A stretch of 64,000 nucleotides of DNA from assembly GCA_963971405.1 (NCBI GenBank), contig OZ020491.1, forward strand, positions 15,742,855-15,806,854, written 5' to 3'. The number at the start of each line of letters is the position of its first letter. Within the stretch, counting starts at the first letter, position 1. Both the position numbers and the translations under genes were made by a program. Source of the DNA: Psococerastis gibbosa (lineage: Eukaryota > Arthropoda > Insecta > Psocodea > Psocidae). Shown here piece by piece: positions 55,267-64,000 of this stretch. The notes beneath the pieces were generated by a model. It saw only the letters and a list, made by a program, of their open reading frames with translations. It did not search any database and was not told where the DNA came from.

Positions 55267-55414
55267 TGTAGCGTCGAGCAGTCGACGCTAGATGACGCCA
55301 CCAGTCTATGTCATGATGGCGGCCCCATCATACTGTTTGTGTTAGCATCCTAGTGAACGTTTTTGTAATAAACGACTATTATTGACTAATTGTTTAATTT
55401 ATATAAACAATACA
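55267..55414 (+). repeat. 5' LTR of the gypsy element
   Basis: 148 bp, TG...CA-bounded with the 3' LTR. It contains AATAAA (55367-55372), the likely polyadenylation signal. Near its start is a small palindrome, GTCGAGCAGTCGAC. Confidence 0.93.
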
Positions 55415-55424
55415 TGGTGCTGAG
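55415..55424 (+). other. Putative tRNA primer-binding site
   Basis: TGGTGCTGAG directly follows the 5' LTR. Its complement ends in CACCA, as expected for the 3' end of a primer tRNA carrying CCA. Which tRNA primes it cannot be stated without a tRNA set. Confidence 0.6.
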
Positions 55425-55476
55425 TGTGCGCGGTTTTAATTAAAAGCATTTTTATTCGTAAAAAGGTTACAGTGAG

Positions 55477-55782
55477 ATGATGAGTGCCTTCAAGCCTCCG
55501 GAGCCAGTTGACTGGAATGGGGCAAGCGTTGTCACCGAATGGCCGGCTTTCAAACAAAGGTTCGAAATATTTTTAAAAGCAACAGGAAAAGCGGCGGAGC
55601 CGAGCGACGTTCAGGTCGCAATTTTGTTGGCTTGTCTAGGAGAGAGCGGGGTCGAAGTCTTTAATACGTTGCCGATCTCGGACAAGCAAAAAGAAGATAT
55701 TGATGAGGTGAAAAGTGCGTTGGATAAATACTGCGAACCAAAAAAGAGCATCGTGCTTAACCGTTTTATTTTTTTTTTCTAA
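55477..55782 (+). CDS. gag N-terminal part, gypsy element
   Basis: 101 codons beginning MMSAFKPPEPVDWNG, with the WPAFKQRFEIFLKATG pattern typical of K02A2.6-type gypsy gag. It stops inside a run of T residues. The rest of gag continues in another frame at about 55780, so one extra or missing T breaks the frame. This is either true inactivation, programmed slippage or a homopolymer sequencing error. Confidence 0.8.
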   Translation: MMSAFKPPEPVDWNGASVVTEWPAFKQRFEIFLKATGKAAEPSDVQVAILLACLGESGVEVFNTLPISDKQKEDIDEVKSALDKYCEPKKSIVLNRFIFFF

Positions 55783-58213
55783 AATACAAGCAGAGGGTGA
55801 GTCGTTTTCGTCTTTTTTGGCCGATTTAAGGCGGAAAGCAAAGGCTTGTGAATTTAAAGAGGAAGACTCTTTAGTGCGTGACCGAATTGTGTTTGGGGTT
55901 TTTGACAAAGACCTACAGGAGAGAATGCTGCGGGTAGGAGATATTACGCTGAATGACGCGATCAAGCATGCGCAGGCGGCGGAGCTAGGGAAAATGCAGT
56001 TGGAGACGATGAACAGAGGGGCGAGGGTCGCAATAAACGAAGCTGTTGTAAATACTGGTAGTAGAAATGAAACATTTAATTGCAAGTTTTGTCCGTATGT
56101 GCATGTAAGAAATCGTTGCCCCGCATGGGGAAAGGTATGTTCTTTGTGTTCAGAGAAGAACCATTTCCGAGCCAAATGCCCCAAGGCCCGAAAGGCCGCG
56201 GTTAATGAAATAGTAAACAGAGATGAGTTCTCTTTGGGGGAGATAAAAATATTTTCTCTTAGCCAAAAGGATACGATGCAGAGTGTCTGGACAAAAGAGA
56301 TTTGCGTTGAGGGGGTCAGAGTTACATTTAAGCTGGACTCGGGGGCAATGTGCAACACTCTCAGTGAAAGGATTTTTCGGAAAATTAATGTAGGCTTAAA
56401 TCATAAGCTACGACCTGTAGACGTAAAGCTGATCGCTTTTGGAAATAATTCAATTAAACCTCGCGGATCGGTTGTTTTAAACGTAACAGTTGGGGAAAGC
56501 GAAGTAAAATTACCTTTTTTTATTGTGCCGTTTGATTGTACTGCGATTTTGGGCCTACAAGCTTGTCAGGTTTTAAAATTAATTGCTAGAATAGATTTAG
56601 TGGGTTTATGCAGAGATGATTTCGTTGCCACACATAAGAATTGTTTTGAAGGTGTAGGCAGGTTTTCAGAGCAGCTGCATTTACAGCTAAAAGAGGGAGC
56701 AACTGCATTTGTTAACCCAGTAAGGAGGGTTGCTGAAATTGTTAAGCCGCGTCTGAAGCAACACCTAGAAGAATTAGTGCAGAGGGGGATAATTGTGCCC
56801 GTAGACGAACCAACTGATTTCGTAAATAATGTGGTTATCGTAGAGAAACCTGACAGGTCTATTAGGCTATGTTTGGACCCAAAGCACTTGAACAAATGTT
56901 TGAAGTTAAACCCTTTTCCTATACCAACTGTCAGGGACATGGAGGCTGTTTTAACAGGAAAAAGTATATTCACTGTTTTGGACATGAAAGATGGATTTTT
57001 TCACGTGCCTTTGGATCTGGAAAGTAGTATGCTCACTACGTTCATTACAGTATTCGGAAAGTTCAGATATTTAAGACTTCCATTTGGGCTGAATGTAAGC
57101 CCTGAATTATTTCAAGCACTTAACATTAAGTATTTCGGTGACATCCCAAATTTGGGAATTTATTATGATGATTATGTAATTGCAACCAATTCTGAGGATG
57201 AGCATGATCTGGTTTTAGCGAAAGTCATGGAAAGAGCTAAAAAATACAATGTCAAGTTTAACATTAAAAAGTTGCAGTACAAGGTACCAGTTGTAAAATA
57301 CCTTGGGTTTACATTTTCGGCGGAGGGCGTTTGCCCTGATCAGGAAATGGTTGCAGCAATACAAAATTTGAGAGTCCCTCAAAATGTGAAGGGGGTTCAA
57401 CGAGTTTTGGGAGTTGCAAATTTTTTAAGCAAGTTTGTCCCGCAAATGGCAGAAATTACAGCGCCATTGAGAGATTTATTAAAAAAAGGAAATGAATTTA
57501 TCTGGGGGGACACTTGTGAAAGTGCTTTTGATTTACTGAAGTTAAAGCTGACTTCTGCACCGGTCTTGAAGCTTTTTGACCCAAAGTTACCTGTACATAT
57601 TTTCGTTGATGCATCGGAACGGGCTTTGGGTGGTTGTTTAGTTCAGGATGGCAGACCAGTAGCTTACTGTTCGCGAGCATTATCCGACGCAGAAACAAGA
57701 TACGCGGTTATTGAAAAGGAAATGGCTGCCATTGTTTTCGTGGTAGAGAAATACAGTCAATTTGTTTACGGGGCGAAGATTGTAGTATTTAGTGACCACA
57801 AGCCTTTGGCCAGCATTGTTCTAAAGGATATGCATAAAATTTCAAGTAGGTTACAGAAATTTCAACTACGCCTACAAAAATATGACATCAGTGTTCATTA
57901 TTTACCAGGAAGAGATAACGTCATTGCAGACTTATTGTCTAGAGACGTGGACTCAAAAGATATTGGTGAAGCGGAAGGGGAAAATTTTATAGTGGTACAT
58001 GACCTGGCGTTAGAAATTCCTATGTCAGAAGCAAAGAAGTTGTTATTTCAAAAAGAAACGAAAAATGACACCATTCTACAGGAAGTTATACACTATCTAG
58101 TGGTTGGGTGGCCAAGTAATATTAAACAGTTGCATGCAAGTGTTAAGCATTATTATAAATTGAAAAACGATTTATTGTACGAAAATGATCTTTGTTTTAC
58201 AACGGAAGGATAG
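55715..58213 (+). CDS. gag C-terminus, protease, reverse transcriptase and RNase H, gypsy element
   Basis: Open frame of 832 codons whose first ~20 are out of frame relative to gag. Next come the gag C-terminus with a CCHC knuckle (CSLCSEKNHFRAKC, about residues 143-156), the protease active site LDSGAMCNTL (about 207), RT motifs LDPKHLNKCL, VLDMKDGFFHVPL and the catalytic box YYDD (about 482), then RNase H starting FVDASERALGG (about 629) with EKEMAAIVFVVEKY. Reverse transcription of the element RNA is its role. The frame closes at 58213, just before the integrase, where another one-base break is inferred. Confidence 0.88.
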   Translation: MRWINTANQKRASCLTVLFFFSKIQAEGESFSSFLADLRRKAKACEFKEEDSLVRDRIVFGVFDKDLQERMLRVGDITLNDAIKHAQAAELGKMQLETMNRGARVAINEAVVNTGSRNETFNCKFCPYVHVRNRCPAWGKVCSLCSEKNHFRAKCPKARKAAVNEIVNRDEFSLGEIKIFSLSQKDTMQSVWTKEICVEGVRVTFKLDSGAMCNTLSERIFRKINVGLNHKLRPVDVKLIAFGNNSIKPRGSVVLNVTVGESEVKLPFFIVPFDCTAILGLQACQVLKLIARIDLVGLCRDDFVATHKNCFEGVGRFSEQLHLQLKEGATAFVNPVRRVAEIVKPRLKQHLEELVQRGIIVPVDEPTDFVNNVVIVEKPDRSIRLCLDPKHLNKCLKLNPFPIPTVRDMEAVLTGKSIFTVLDMKDGFFHVPLDLESSMLTTFITVFGKFRYLRLPFGLNVSPELFQALNIKYFGDIPNLGIYYDDYVIATNSEDEHDLVLAKVMERAKKYNVKFNIKKLQYKVPVVKYLGFTFSAEGVCPDQEMVAAIQNLRVPQNVKGVQRVLGVANFLSKFVPQMAEITAPLRDLLKKGNEFIWGDTCESAFDLLKLKLTSAPVLKLFDPKLPVHIFVDASERALGGCLVQDGRPVAYCSRALSDAETRYAVIEKEMAAIVFVVEKYSQFVYGAKIVVFSDHKPLASIVLKDMHKISSRLQKFQLRLQKYDISVHYLPGRDNVIADLLSRDVDSKDIGEAEGENFIVVHDLALEIPMSEAKKLLFQKETKNDTILQEVIHYLVVGWPSNIKQLHASVKHYYKLKNDLLYENDLCFTTEG

Positions 58214-59367
58214 TTGTTCCAGATAAACAAAAACTTCAAATGTTGATGCTCATTCATGAGTCCCACTTTGGACTACACAAATGTTTGCAAAGAGCACGAA
58301 AATTGTTGTATTGGCTAGGAATGAACAGGGATATCACTAATTTAGTCCTTAGCTGTCGCATTTGTGAAAAGTTTCGCCATGACAATGGCAAAGAACCGTT
58401 GCTATTGCATCCGAGGCCCGTACGCCCGTGGCAATGTATATCCAGCGATTTATTCGAATATGGTGGTAATACTTTTCTTGTGGTAGTCGATGCGTTTTCA
58501 AATTGGATTGAAATGAAAAAAATGAGTAACCACTCTGCGAGTGAAGTAATAACTAAACTTAAACCCATTTTTGCACAGTTCGGAGTGCCTGACCGTTTTA
58601 TGTCCGATAATGTGCCCTTTAAAAGTGCTGAGTTCATTGAGTTTGCTTCAGAATGGAATTTTGATGTTGTTACGAGTAGTCCGAGATTTGCACAGTCTAA
58701 TGGTCGAGCGGAGAAGGCGGTCTCCATTTGTAAAAATATGTTGAGGAGAGCCTTAGCCGCAAAATTAGACGTTGAGGTCCTGTTGATGGAGTATAGGGCA
58801 ACTCCGCTGACGGAAATAAATCTGAGCCCTTCCGAACTTCTTTTTAACAGAGTGATTAAAACAAAGTTGCCGTGTGGTGCCGATACACTAAAAACAGTAT
58901 GTATTAATTCTGAAGAGCTCACAAATAAACTAAATAAACGAGACAATAAACTTGAAAAAAATTTTAACAAGACAGCAAAGGTGTTACGGCCTTTTAAGGA
59001 AGGCGAAAGTATTTTGATAAATTGTAATAAACAATGGCTTCCAGGAACAGTAGTTGGGCTGGCTTCAGCTCCCCGATCGTATTTAGTTAGAGACCAAAGC
59101 GGCACCATAGTTCGACGAAATCGAGTATTTTTAAGGCCCTCACGTAATCAAGCTCCAGGAGGGGGGGATGATTTGTTTGATTTCCCTGGCGCAGCCCCGT
59201 GTACCGTTGTGTCTCAAGCAACTGCGTCCCAGTTGCAACCGGATTTCCAGCAACCGGTCCCTGACGCTGTGGGCAGTGGTGATGATCCGGTTATGATGTC
59301 GCCTGCACTTCGCAGGTCACAGAGGGTCCGTATGCCACCAGCATATTTGGAAGATTACGTTTCCTGA
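58192..59367 (+). CDS. Integrase part of gypsy pol
   Basis: 391-codon frame; the true protein is in frame from the sequence FYNGRIVVPD onward. A zinc-binding HHCC domain (HESHFGLHK, then CRICEKF) is followed by the catalytic core: SSDLFEYGG (first Asp about 84), DNVPFKS (second Asp about 139), GRAEKAV (Glu about 174). The last two residues are about 35 apart, as in D,D35E integrases. The C-terminus ends RSQRVRMPPAYLEDYVS, typical of gypsy pol proteins. It is separated from RNase H by a one-base break near 58190-58213. Confidence 0.88.
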   Translation: MFYNGRIVVPDKQKLQMLMLIHESHFGLHKCLQRARKLLYWLGMNRDITNLVLSCRICEKFRHDNGKEPLLLHPRPVRPWQCISSDLFEYGGNTFLVVVDAFSNWIEMKKMSNHSASEVITKLKPIFAQFGVPDRFMSDNVPFKSAEFIEFASEWNFDVVTSSPRFAQSNGRAEKAVSICKNMLRRALAAKLDVEVLLMEYRATPLTEINLSPSELLFNRVIKTKLPCGADTLKTVCINSEELTNKLNKRDNKLEKNFNKTAKVLRPFKEGESILINCNKQWLPGTVVGLASAPRSYLVRDQSGTIVRRNRVFLRPSRNQAPGGGDDLFDFPGAAPCTVVSQATASQLQPDFQQPVPDAVGSGDDPVMMSPALRRSQRVRMPPAYLEDYVS

Positions 59368-59489
59368 AAGCTTTTGTTTTAGTGTTTAATGTTTAATGTT
59401 TAATTCTCTTTTTGTACTTTAAAGACGGGTATAAGGGTTTTACTTTTAAGTATAGGGTGTAGGGTATATTTAACTTTTAAGTGTAGGGG

Positions 59490-59637
59490 TGTAGCGTCGA
59501 GCAGTCGACGCTAGATGACGCCACCAGTCTATGTCATGATGGCGGCCCCATCATACTGTTTGTGTTAGCATCCTAGTGAACGTTTTTGTAATAAACGACT
59601 ATTATTGACTAATTGTTTAATTTATATAAACAATACA
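59490..59637 (+). repeat. 3' LTR of the gypsy element
   Basis: 148 bp, indistinguishable by eye from the 5' LTR. It is preceded by a G-rich stretch ending AGTGTAGGGG, the likely polypurine-tract position though purine-poor, and followed by the GTCCT duplication. Confidence 0.93.
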
Positions 59638-59775
59638 GTCCTGGGCTAGATGGCCTGCTTAAACAGAATTTTTCTTGGTTTATATGATATCCCAACAAAA
59701 ACACTTCGTGTAAAAAAAGAAGTCGCGGATGTCTATGTTGCTAGCCTGATCACCAGAAATTGGTAGCCTTGTTAA

Positions 59776-59947
59776 GGCGGCTATTCCACTTCTCACTTCA
59801 AATATGATTTGAGATTTTTGTTTTATTTTGTTTTAAGGGGACTTTTATGAAGATACTTAACTTACCCATTATAAATTAAGTTATAATATGGTTGCAGACT
59901 CTTTTTAATCCCATTTGACGGGAAAATCGACAAGTGGAATAGCCGCC
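59776..59947. mobile_element. MITE, 172 bp, TAA duplication, C-D spacer
   Basis: GGCGGCTATTCCACTTCTCA left; right AAGTGGAATAGCCGCC; TAA on both sides. Confidence 0.75.
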
Positions 59948-60204
59948 TAAGAAAGAGACGCCAAAAGAGAGTGCATACCTACTTTATCCTATAAGTACTC
60001 ATATGTAATTCGAACTACAATATGTTTGTATTATTATATGGTATTAATAATGTTCGAGGAACGAATGTGCAGAAATAGTAAGAGACAATGGGAAGGGGAA
60101 AAGACTTATAGGTGTAAAAATTCAATATATCATGAAATATCAATGGTAGAGCAGTCAAAAATATCAGGACAAACAGAAGAAATTGTCTGAGCATTTTGAT
60201 AGAC

Positions 60205-60510
60205 ACATGATATGGACATGGAATGTTTTGATCCTGTACAACACTGTAAAAATATTCTTTGCACAATTTTTTGTTATGCCTTGCATCCAATGCAACAAGG
60301 TATAGTCCACGTAAAATGAGAAAAGTATGGACATGGAATGTTTTGATCCTGTGCAACACTGTAAAAATATTCTTTGCACAATTTTTGTTATGCCTTGCAT
60401 CCAATGCAACAAGGTAACACAAAATGCTGCAAAGAATATTTTTACAGTGTTTCACAGGATCAAAACATTCCATGTCCATACTTATCTCATTTTGCGTGGA
60501 CTATACCTGC
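60205..60510. repeat. Repeated and inverted 90-bp unit (C-D spacer)
   Basis: The unit GGACATGGAATGTTTTGATC ... AATATTCTTTGCACAATTTT occurs twice directly (60212 and 60328) and once inverted (60426-60478). A related inverted copy lies at 35225-35340. Confidence 0.6.
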
Positions 60511-60606
60511 CTCTTTCTAACACTGATTGGCAACAATTATTATTATTGAATTTGATTTCCCCCCCCCCCCCGAAATTAAGGGGGTTTACACCAAAAACAC
60601 CCAAAA

Positions 60607-60712
60607 GGGCATGTAAAGCAGGTGGTCCCTGGCCTTTCTAGTTGAGTGTGAGAGGGCTTTATAGCCCTAACTCCGCTAAGTTGGCTTAGTAATATTACAG
60701 AAAAAGTCATTG
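60607..60712 (+). repeat. tRNA-derived SINE, copy 6, 5'-truncated
   Basis: Only the body from GGGCATGTAAAGCAGGTGGT to TAATATTACAGAAAAAGTCA remains; the tRNA head is absent. Lies in the C-D spacer. Confidence 0.7.
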
Positions 60713-60951
60713 TTTATTTATTTTTTATAAATTTAAATCTAATTTAGGCCAATTTATCATTTTATGTAAACCTGTATTGTTTGAAGAAGTTGAATCAGTT
60801 TATTTGAGTTTCAACACTGGATAGAATGGACTTTCATTAATAAATTACGGGAACAATTTTTTGGAACCTCCCCCCCCCTCCTGAAACTAAGACCTCGCCA
60901 CGGCCTTGATGTCGGATATAGAAATTGCAGAGGAACATTTATGCTAATTTA

Positions 60952-61183
60952 GGCGGTTATTCCACTATTTCAAATTTGATTTGAGATTTTTTGTTTGTTT
61001 TGTTTTAAGGAGACTATTATGTAGATGTAATATGGTAGCAGACTCTTTTTAATCACATTTGACGCCTGCTACCATATTATAACTTAATTTATAATAGATA
61101 AGTTAAGTATCTACATAATAGTCTCCTTAAAACAAAACAAACAAAAAATCTCAAATCAAATTTGAAATAGTCGAATAGCCGCC
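60952..61183. mobile_element. MITE, 232 bp near-perfect foldback, TTA duplication
   Basis: GGCGGTTATTCCACTATTTC left; right end is the near complement; TTA at 60949-60951 and 61184-61186. Both arms are about 110 nt and can form one long hairpin. Confidence 0.75.
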
Positions 61184-61262
61184 TTAACGAATACTTTTGA
61201 CGGGCCTCCGATCGATATTTCCTGTGAAAATCAGATTTGTACAACAACAAAAAACGTAATTA

Positions 61263-61404
61263 GGCGCATATTCCACCTACGTCAAAAGTCAATAGTAAAT
61301 GTGGTATTGACGAGGTAGCAGACATTAAAGACAGTCTAAAAATGTCTGCTACCACGTCAATACCACATTTACTATTGACTATTGACGTAGGTGGAATAAG
61401 CGCC
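61263..61404. mobile_element. MITE, 142 bp near-perfect foldback, TTA duplication
   Basis: GGCGCATATTCCACCTACGT left and its complement right; TTA at 61260-61262 and 61405-61407. The hairpin includes the GTCTGCTACCACGTCA motif shared with the larger MITEs. Confidence 0.75.
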
Positions 61405-61587
61405 TTACTCTTTGGGCCTTCACTTCGTTTGTGAATGGCACGCTGAATTCGGAACAGAAACTAGTAGGTACGTCAAAATAAAAATGCATTATGTGGGCTT
61501 TTTTATTCGGGACCGTGCCGACATAAATTTCAATCGCAAATATTATTTCATTTCACTTAATGAATTCCTCAGCATGTATTCTTCGCA

Positions 61588-62603
61588 TTAAATTACTTTC
61601 AGTCTTCTCCATAGTTGCCTTCGGTCACGTAACAAATCCTCTCTCATACTTATGATGTCTCCAATCTCGTAGTATTCCAGTGCGTCCGATTTCAAAGGCG
61701 TCCATTTGGGAAGTGGAAATTTGTGCCCTGGTGGAGTTGGGTCTCTGCAAAAATTTTACAAGAAATTGTGACTACTATAGGGGTGGTTCCCAAAGTGTCG
61801 GTAAGGAATACTGCACGGCACCGCCATGCGTTAGCAGATGAGGGTGCTGTCGAGCATTTCTATTCAAGCGATAGTGGGACTGGGCCTAAATGAAGGAATC
61901 ACTTGTTGATAAAAACTAAGCATCAAACCCTCTGGAGCAGTCTTTTCTTCCGTGGACCACTAGATTATTTTATGATTTTCCGTGGACCACCATAGCTGCG
62001 ACGGGATAATCGTCAAATTCTAGGATGCTTTGTGCCTAATTTTGATTAAATGTTTAGGACTGGTATCGGTTGGATTGTATATAAGCTTATAGTAGATGAG
62101 TGCCAAGACTTACTGTATCTTACTCCAAATTTCCAAAATCTCAGCTTTCTTATTTCTTACTTTGGTCCGTGGACCACCTGTTATATGTCTGTGGACCACC
62201 GGTGGTCCATGGACCACAGGAGTATAGTGCACCAAAATTCATTACTAGAAGCATATTATTATTTAGGTACCTTTATGAGACAATCAGCAAGGAAAAGCCT
62301 TATACGTGTATAAGAGTTGCCTATTAGCAAAAGCAATCCATTTTTTTCAGTTTTGAGATATTCGCGCCATTTTTATTTATTTTCAAATGCTCTATCCGAT
62401 GAATCAGATATTGAGACGCTAAATCAATTCTAATACTGTTAAAATTAGCTTTAAAAACTGTAATGTTATACCTCATGGTGTTGCGGCACAGCAGTTTGCG
62501 GTTTCTGAAAAATCGACCTGGGTAGAGAGGATTGCTTTTGCTAATAGGCAACTCAATTGTCTTGTTACGTTATATTCCCTATAACAGCCTTATATTCATT
62601 TCC

Positions 62604-62646
<43 letters not shown>

Positions 62647-63139
62647 AGCCTTATAGTTAAGCCCTTCATTAAGGAAAATGGGCTTGGGAAAAAAGTAGTA
62701 GTAATATGCAGAAGGGGGCACAATAGGCAAGCATAGATGAGGAGCATGCCATGCCAAAGGGGATTTATCTCAAAAAAATATTTTTGAGTTGTTGGTATCA
62801 CTGTAATCGTCGCATTGACTGCTACAAAAAAAAAATATAATAAAAAGTCTAACGCGATACATATTTTATCAAAGAATATTAATTAAAATATTGTATCGCA
62901 TAATGTAGTTTTAAGCATTTAGATTTTAAAAAGGATTTTGTCTCTCTTACATTGACAAATCGCCTTTTGAGTAATTGCTCCTTAGATAAAGAGTTAATAT
63001 TCATACCCATAGATAACGAAGTTAGTCCACAATTCCACAAAGTAATGTGAGTATCTTATGTCCTTTAATGAATATGGTATTTCAGGATCTATGAATAGTA
63101 ATGGAAACAAGTACAACTGGTCATCTGTGTGCGTAACAC
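61588..63139 (-). CDS. Carboxylesterase gene D, 3' part only (last two exons), runs off the right edge
   Basis: Penultimate exon 63007-63139 encodes GVTHTDDQLYLFP (catalytic His retained) and ends with donor GG|GTATGA. The final exon, 61588-61744, begins DPTPPG and ends RRLKVI before TAA. Lengths (133 and 157 nt) and the phase-2 junction match genes A to C. No further esterase exon is visible from 63140 to 64000, where the intron holds a LINE fragment, so exons 1-8 must lie beyond the window. An AATAAA on the minus strand (61502-61507), about 80 nt past the stop, could be the polyadenylation signal. Confidence 0.85.
61778..62225. repeat. hAT-like remnant with repeated GTGGACCAC motifs
   Basis: Starts GTGGTTCCCAAAGTG, a common hAT terminus; TGGACCAC recurs at about 61955, 61983, 62169, 62193 and 62211. 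Right terminus not found. In gene D intron 9. Confidence 0.45.
62314..62554. mobile_element. MITE with 26-bp perfect inverted repeats (241 bp)
   Basis: GAGTTGCCTATTAGCAAAAG at the left and its exact complement at the right, extending to 26 bp. No clear target duplication. Between gene D exons 9 and 10. Confidence 0.7.
62609..62645. repeat. Poly(A) run, ~37 nt
   Basis: Homopolymer A flanked by a short direct repeat (ACAGCCTTATA before, ACAGCCTTATAG after), as if a poly(A)-tailed sequence or slippage expanded here. Confidence 0.6.
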
Positions 63140-63514
63140 CTAAAAAATTAGACATTTTTTTAGTAAAATTCATAAAAAATGAATTTTCTTAAGATATAGA
63201 CTTAATTATAACTTAACGGGCTGTGGGAGCTGAGGACAAGGGCCCAAATTACACACGGTGAAATCCACCTGGATATCGACGTAGGCTATGTATTCACATG
63301 CATGTATGGGTCTGACCAGCAATCAAAGGTTATTTCAGGAATGTACAAGTACTATTGTATATGTACGTAAGTAACCATGCATATGACTCATATCAGTACT
63401 TGGTTAAGTCATGGTTTCGCCTGTTCGCGCGGGACTCTTTCGAGTATTTGCGCCGGTCGGTGTGTGTGTGCGGCGGTAGTCATGAGTGGTTTAGAATGGT
63501 TTTTCTGAGTTTGT
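63140..63514. other. Gene D intron 8 sequence, no feature recognised
   Basis: Between the gene D exon 9 acceptor and the LINE fragment I see no ORF, repeat pair or splice-bounded esterase exon. Confidence 0.4.
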
Positions 63515-64000
63515 CTACAGGTGGGGCATGACTCCGGTCTTGCTTAGAAAGCTTAACGTTGCTGTGACCGGCCCATGCTTGTCCCCTATTAAGTTTGGCA
63601 GGGTGTGTGGTTTCGGTAACGAAAATCTGCCTGCTGCATATATAGGGCATTCGGTAATTATGTCTTCCACTGATTGTGGGACTACGCACCTGCTGCATGT
63701 AGGGGGCTGGTCACCAGACATTAAATGTCGATGGGTAAGGCGGGTGTGCCTAATGCGCAATCTAGCAAGAGCAGTCTCTTCTGCTCGATTTAGGCGATAT
63801 GAGGTTTGCCAATCCCCAATAACTGGTTTGATGCTTCTTAACTTATTGTTAATGGTGTCTCGCCATGCAGCCTGCCAGGCATTTTTGGTTTCCCTTTGGA
63901 TTATATTGAATACATCTGGTAAAATGGTTGTGGCCCAAGGGGCAGTCATGATTGCGGCCCAAGGGGCAGTCATGATTGCCGCCTCTTTAGCTGCCGCATC
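63515..64000 (-). pseudogene. LINE ORF2 C-terminal fragment, continues past the right edge
   Basis: The minus-strand frame reads ALARLRIRHTRLTHRHLMSG, then PPTCSRCVVPQSVEDIITEC, the cysteine-containing C-terminal domain of I/Jockey-type LINE polymerases. The upstream part of the ORF would lie beyond 64000. A 17-bp direct repeat (GCCCAAGGGGCAGTCAT) makes the short repeated peptide MTAPWA. In gene D intron 8, same strand as the gene. Confidence 0.72.

Larger units (their letters stand above)
55267..59637 (+). mobile_element. Complete Ty3/gypsy LTR retrotransposon, 4.37 kb, 5-bp TSD GTCCT
   Basis: Two 148-bp LTRs (55267-55414 and 59490-59637), both starting TGTAGCG and ending AATACA, read as identical. 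The element is flanked by GTCCT at 55262-55266 and 59638-59642. Internal order is gag, CCHC knuckle, protease, reverse transcriptase, RNase H, integrase, which is the Ty3/gypsy order. No env-like reading frame is present. Two frame breaks interrupt the coding region, near the T-run at 55768-55780 and near 58190-58213. It lies between esterase genes C and D, on the opposite strand. Identical LTRs imply very recent insertion, so the breaks are either recent mutations or base-calling errors. Confidence 0.95.

Noticed and set aside
55636..56358. 240-codon open frame on the minus strand
   Set aside because: Antisense shadow of the gypsy gag/protease region; no recognisable domain.
58254..59108. 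284-codon open frame on the minus strand
   Set aside because: Antisense shadow of the gypsy integrase.

Overview
This is eukaryotic, animal nuclear DNA, most likely from an insect with an AT-rich, transposon-rich genome. Genes are split into short exons with GT-AG introns, and the unique coding sequence is a tandem cluster of carboxylesterase genes whose proteins read like arthropod alpha/beta-hydrolase esterases. The rest is SINEs, LINE fragments, a Penelope-like element, a Ty3/gypsy retrotransposon, Tc1/mariner elements and many MITEs. I cannot name the species. There are no prokaryotic features.

Layout. Four carboxylesterase genes lie head to tail on the minus strand. Gene A (69-20947) has ten coding exons and encodes 564 aa. 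Gene B (30486-42011) has ten exons and about 555 aa, but its initiator ATG is not found. Gene C (43887-53725) has ten exons and 541 aa. Gene D (61588-63139) shows only its last two exons and continues past the right edge. Exons 4, 6, 7 and 8 have identical lengths in A, B and C (186, 172, 179 and 151 nt) and intron phases match, so the cluster arose by tandem duplication. The Ser-Asp-His triad is present in A, B and C. Only gene A ends in RDEL, an ER-retention-type tail.

Introns and spacers are almost wholly repeats. Gene A's intron 6 (4162-10125) carries an RTE-like LINE, a mariner deletion derivative and two terminal-inverted-repeat elements. Its intron 2 (13533-20033) carries a degenerate Penelope-like element split by three younger insertions. 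The A-B spacer (20948-30485) is packed with a CTGT-rich repeat family, SINEs and LINE 3' ends. Gene B's introns hold foldback MITEs with 3-bp TAA duplications and hAT-type MITEs. The C-D spacer (53726-61587) holds a complete 4.37-kb Ty3/gypsy element with two 148-bp LTRs that read as identical and a 5-bp target duplication, hence a recent insertion, although two frame breaks interrupt its coding region.

The most interesting non-coding content is a SINE family whose 5' end coincides with a 5S-rRNA-like start and which carries two kinds of 3' tail. One copy sits directly beside a splice acceptor of gene A. There is also a tRNA-derived SINE family with intact A and B boxes. All calls come from reading the sequence; no database search was run.
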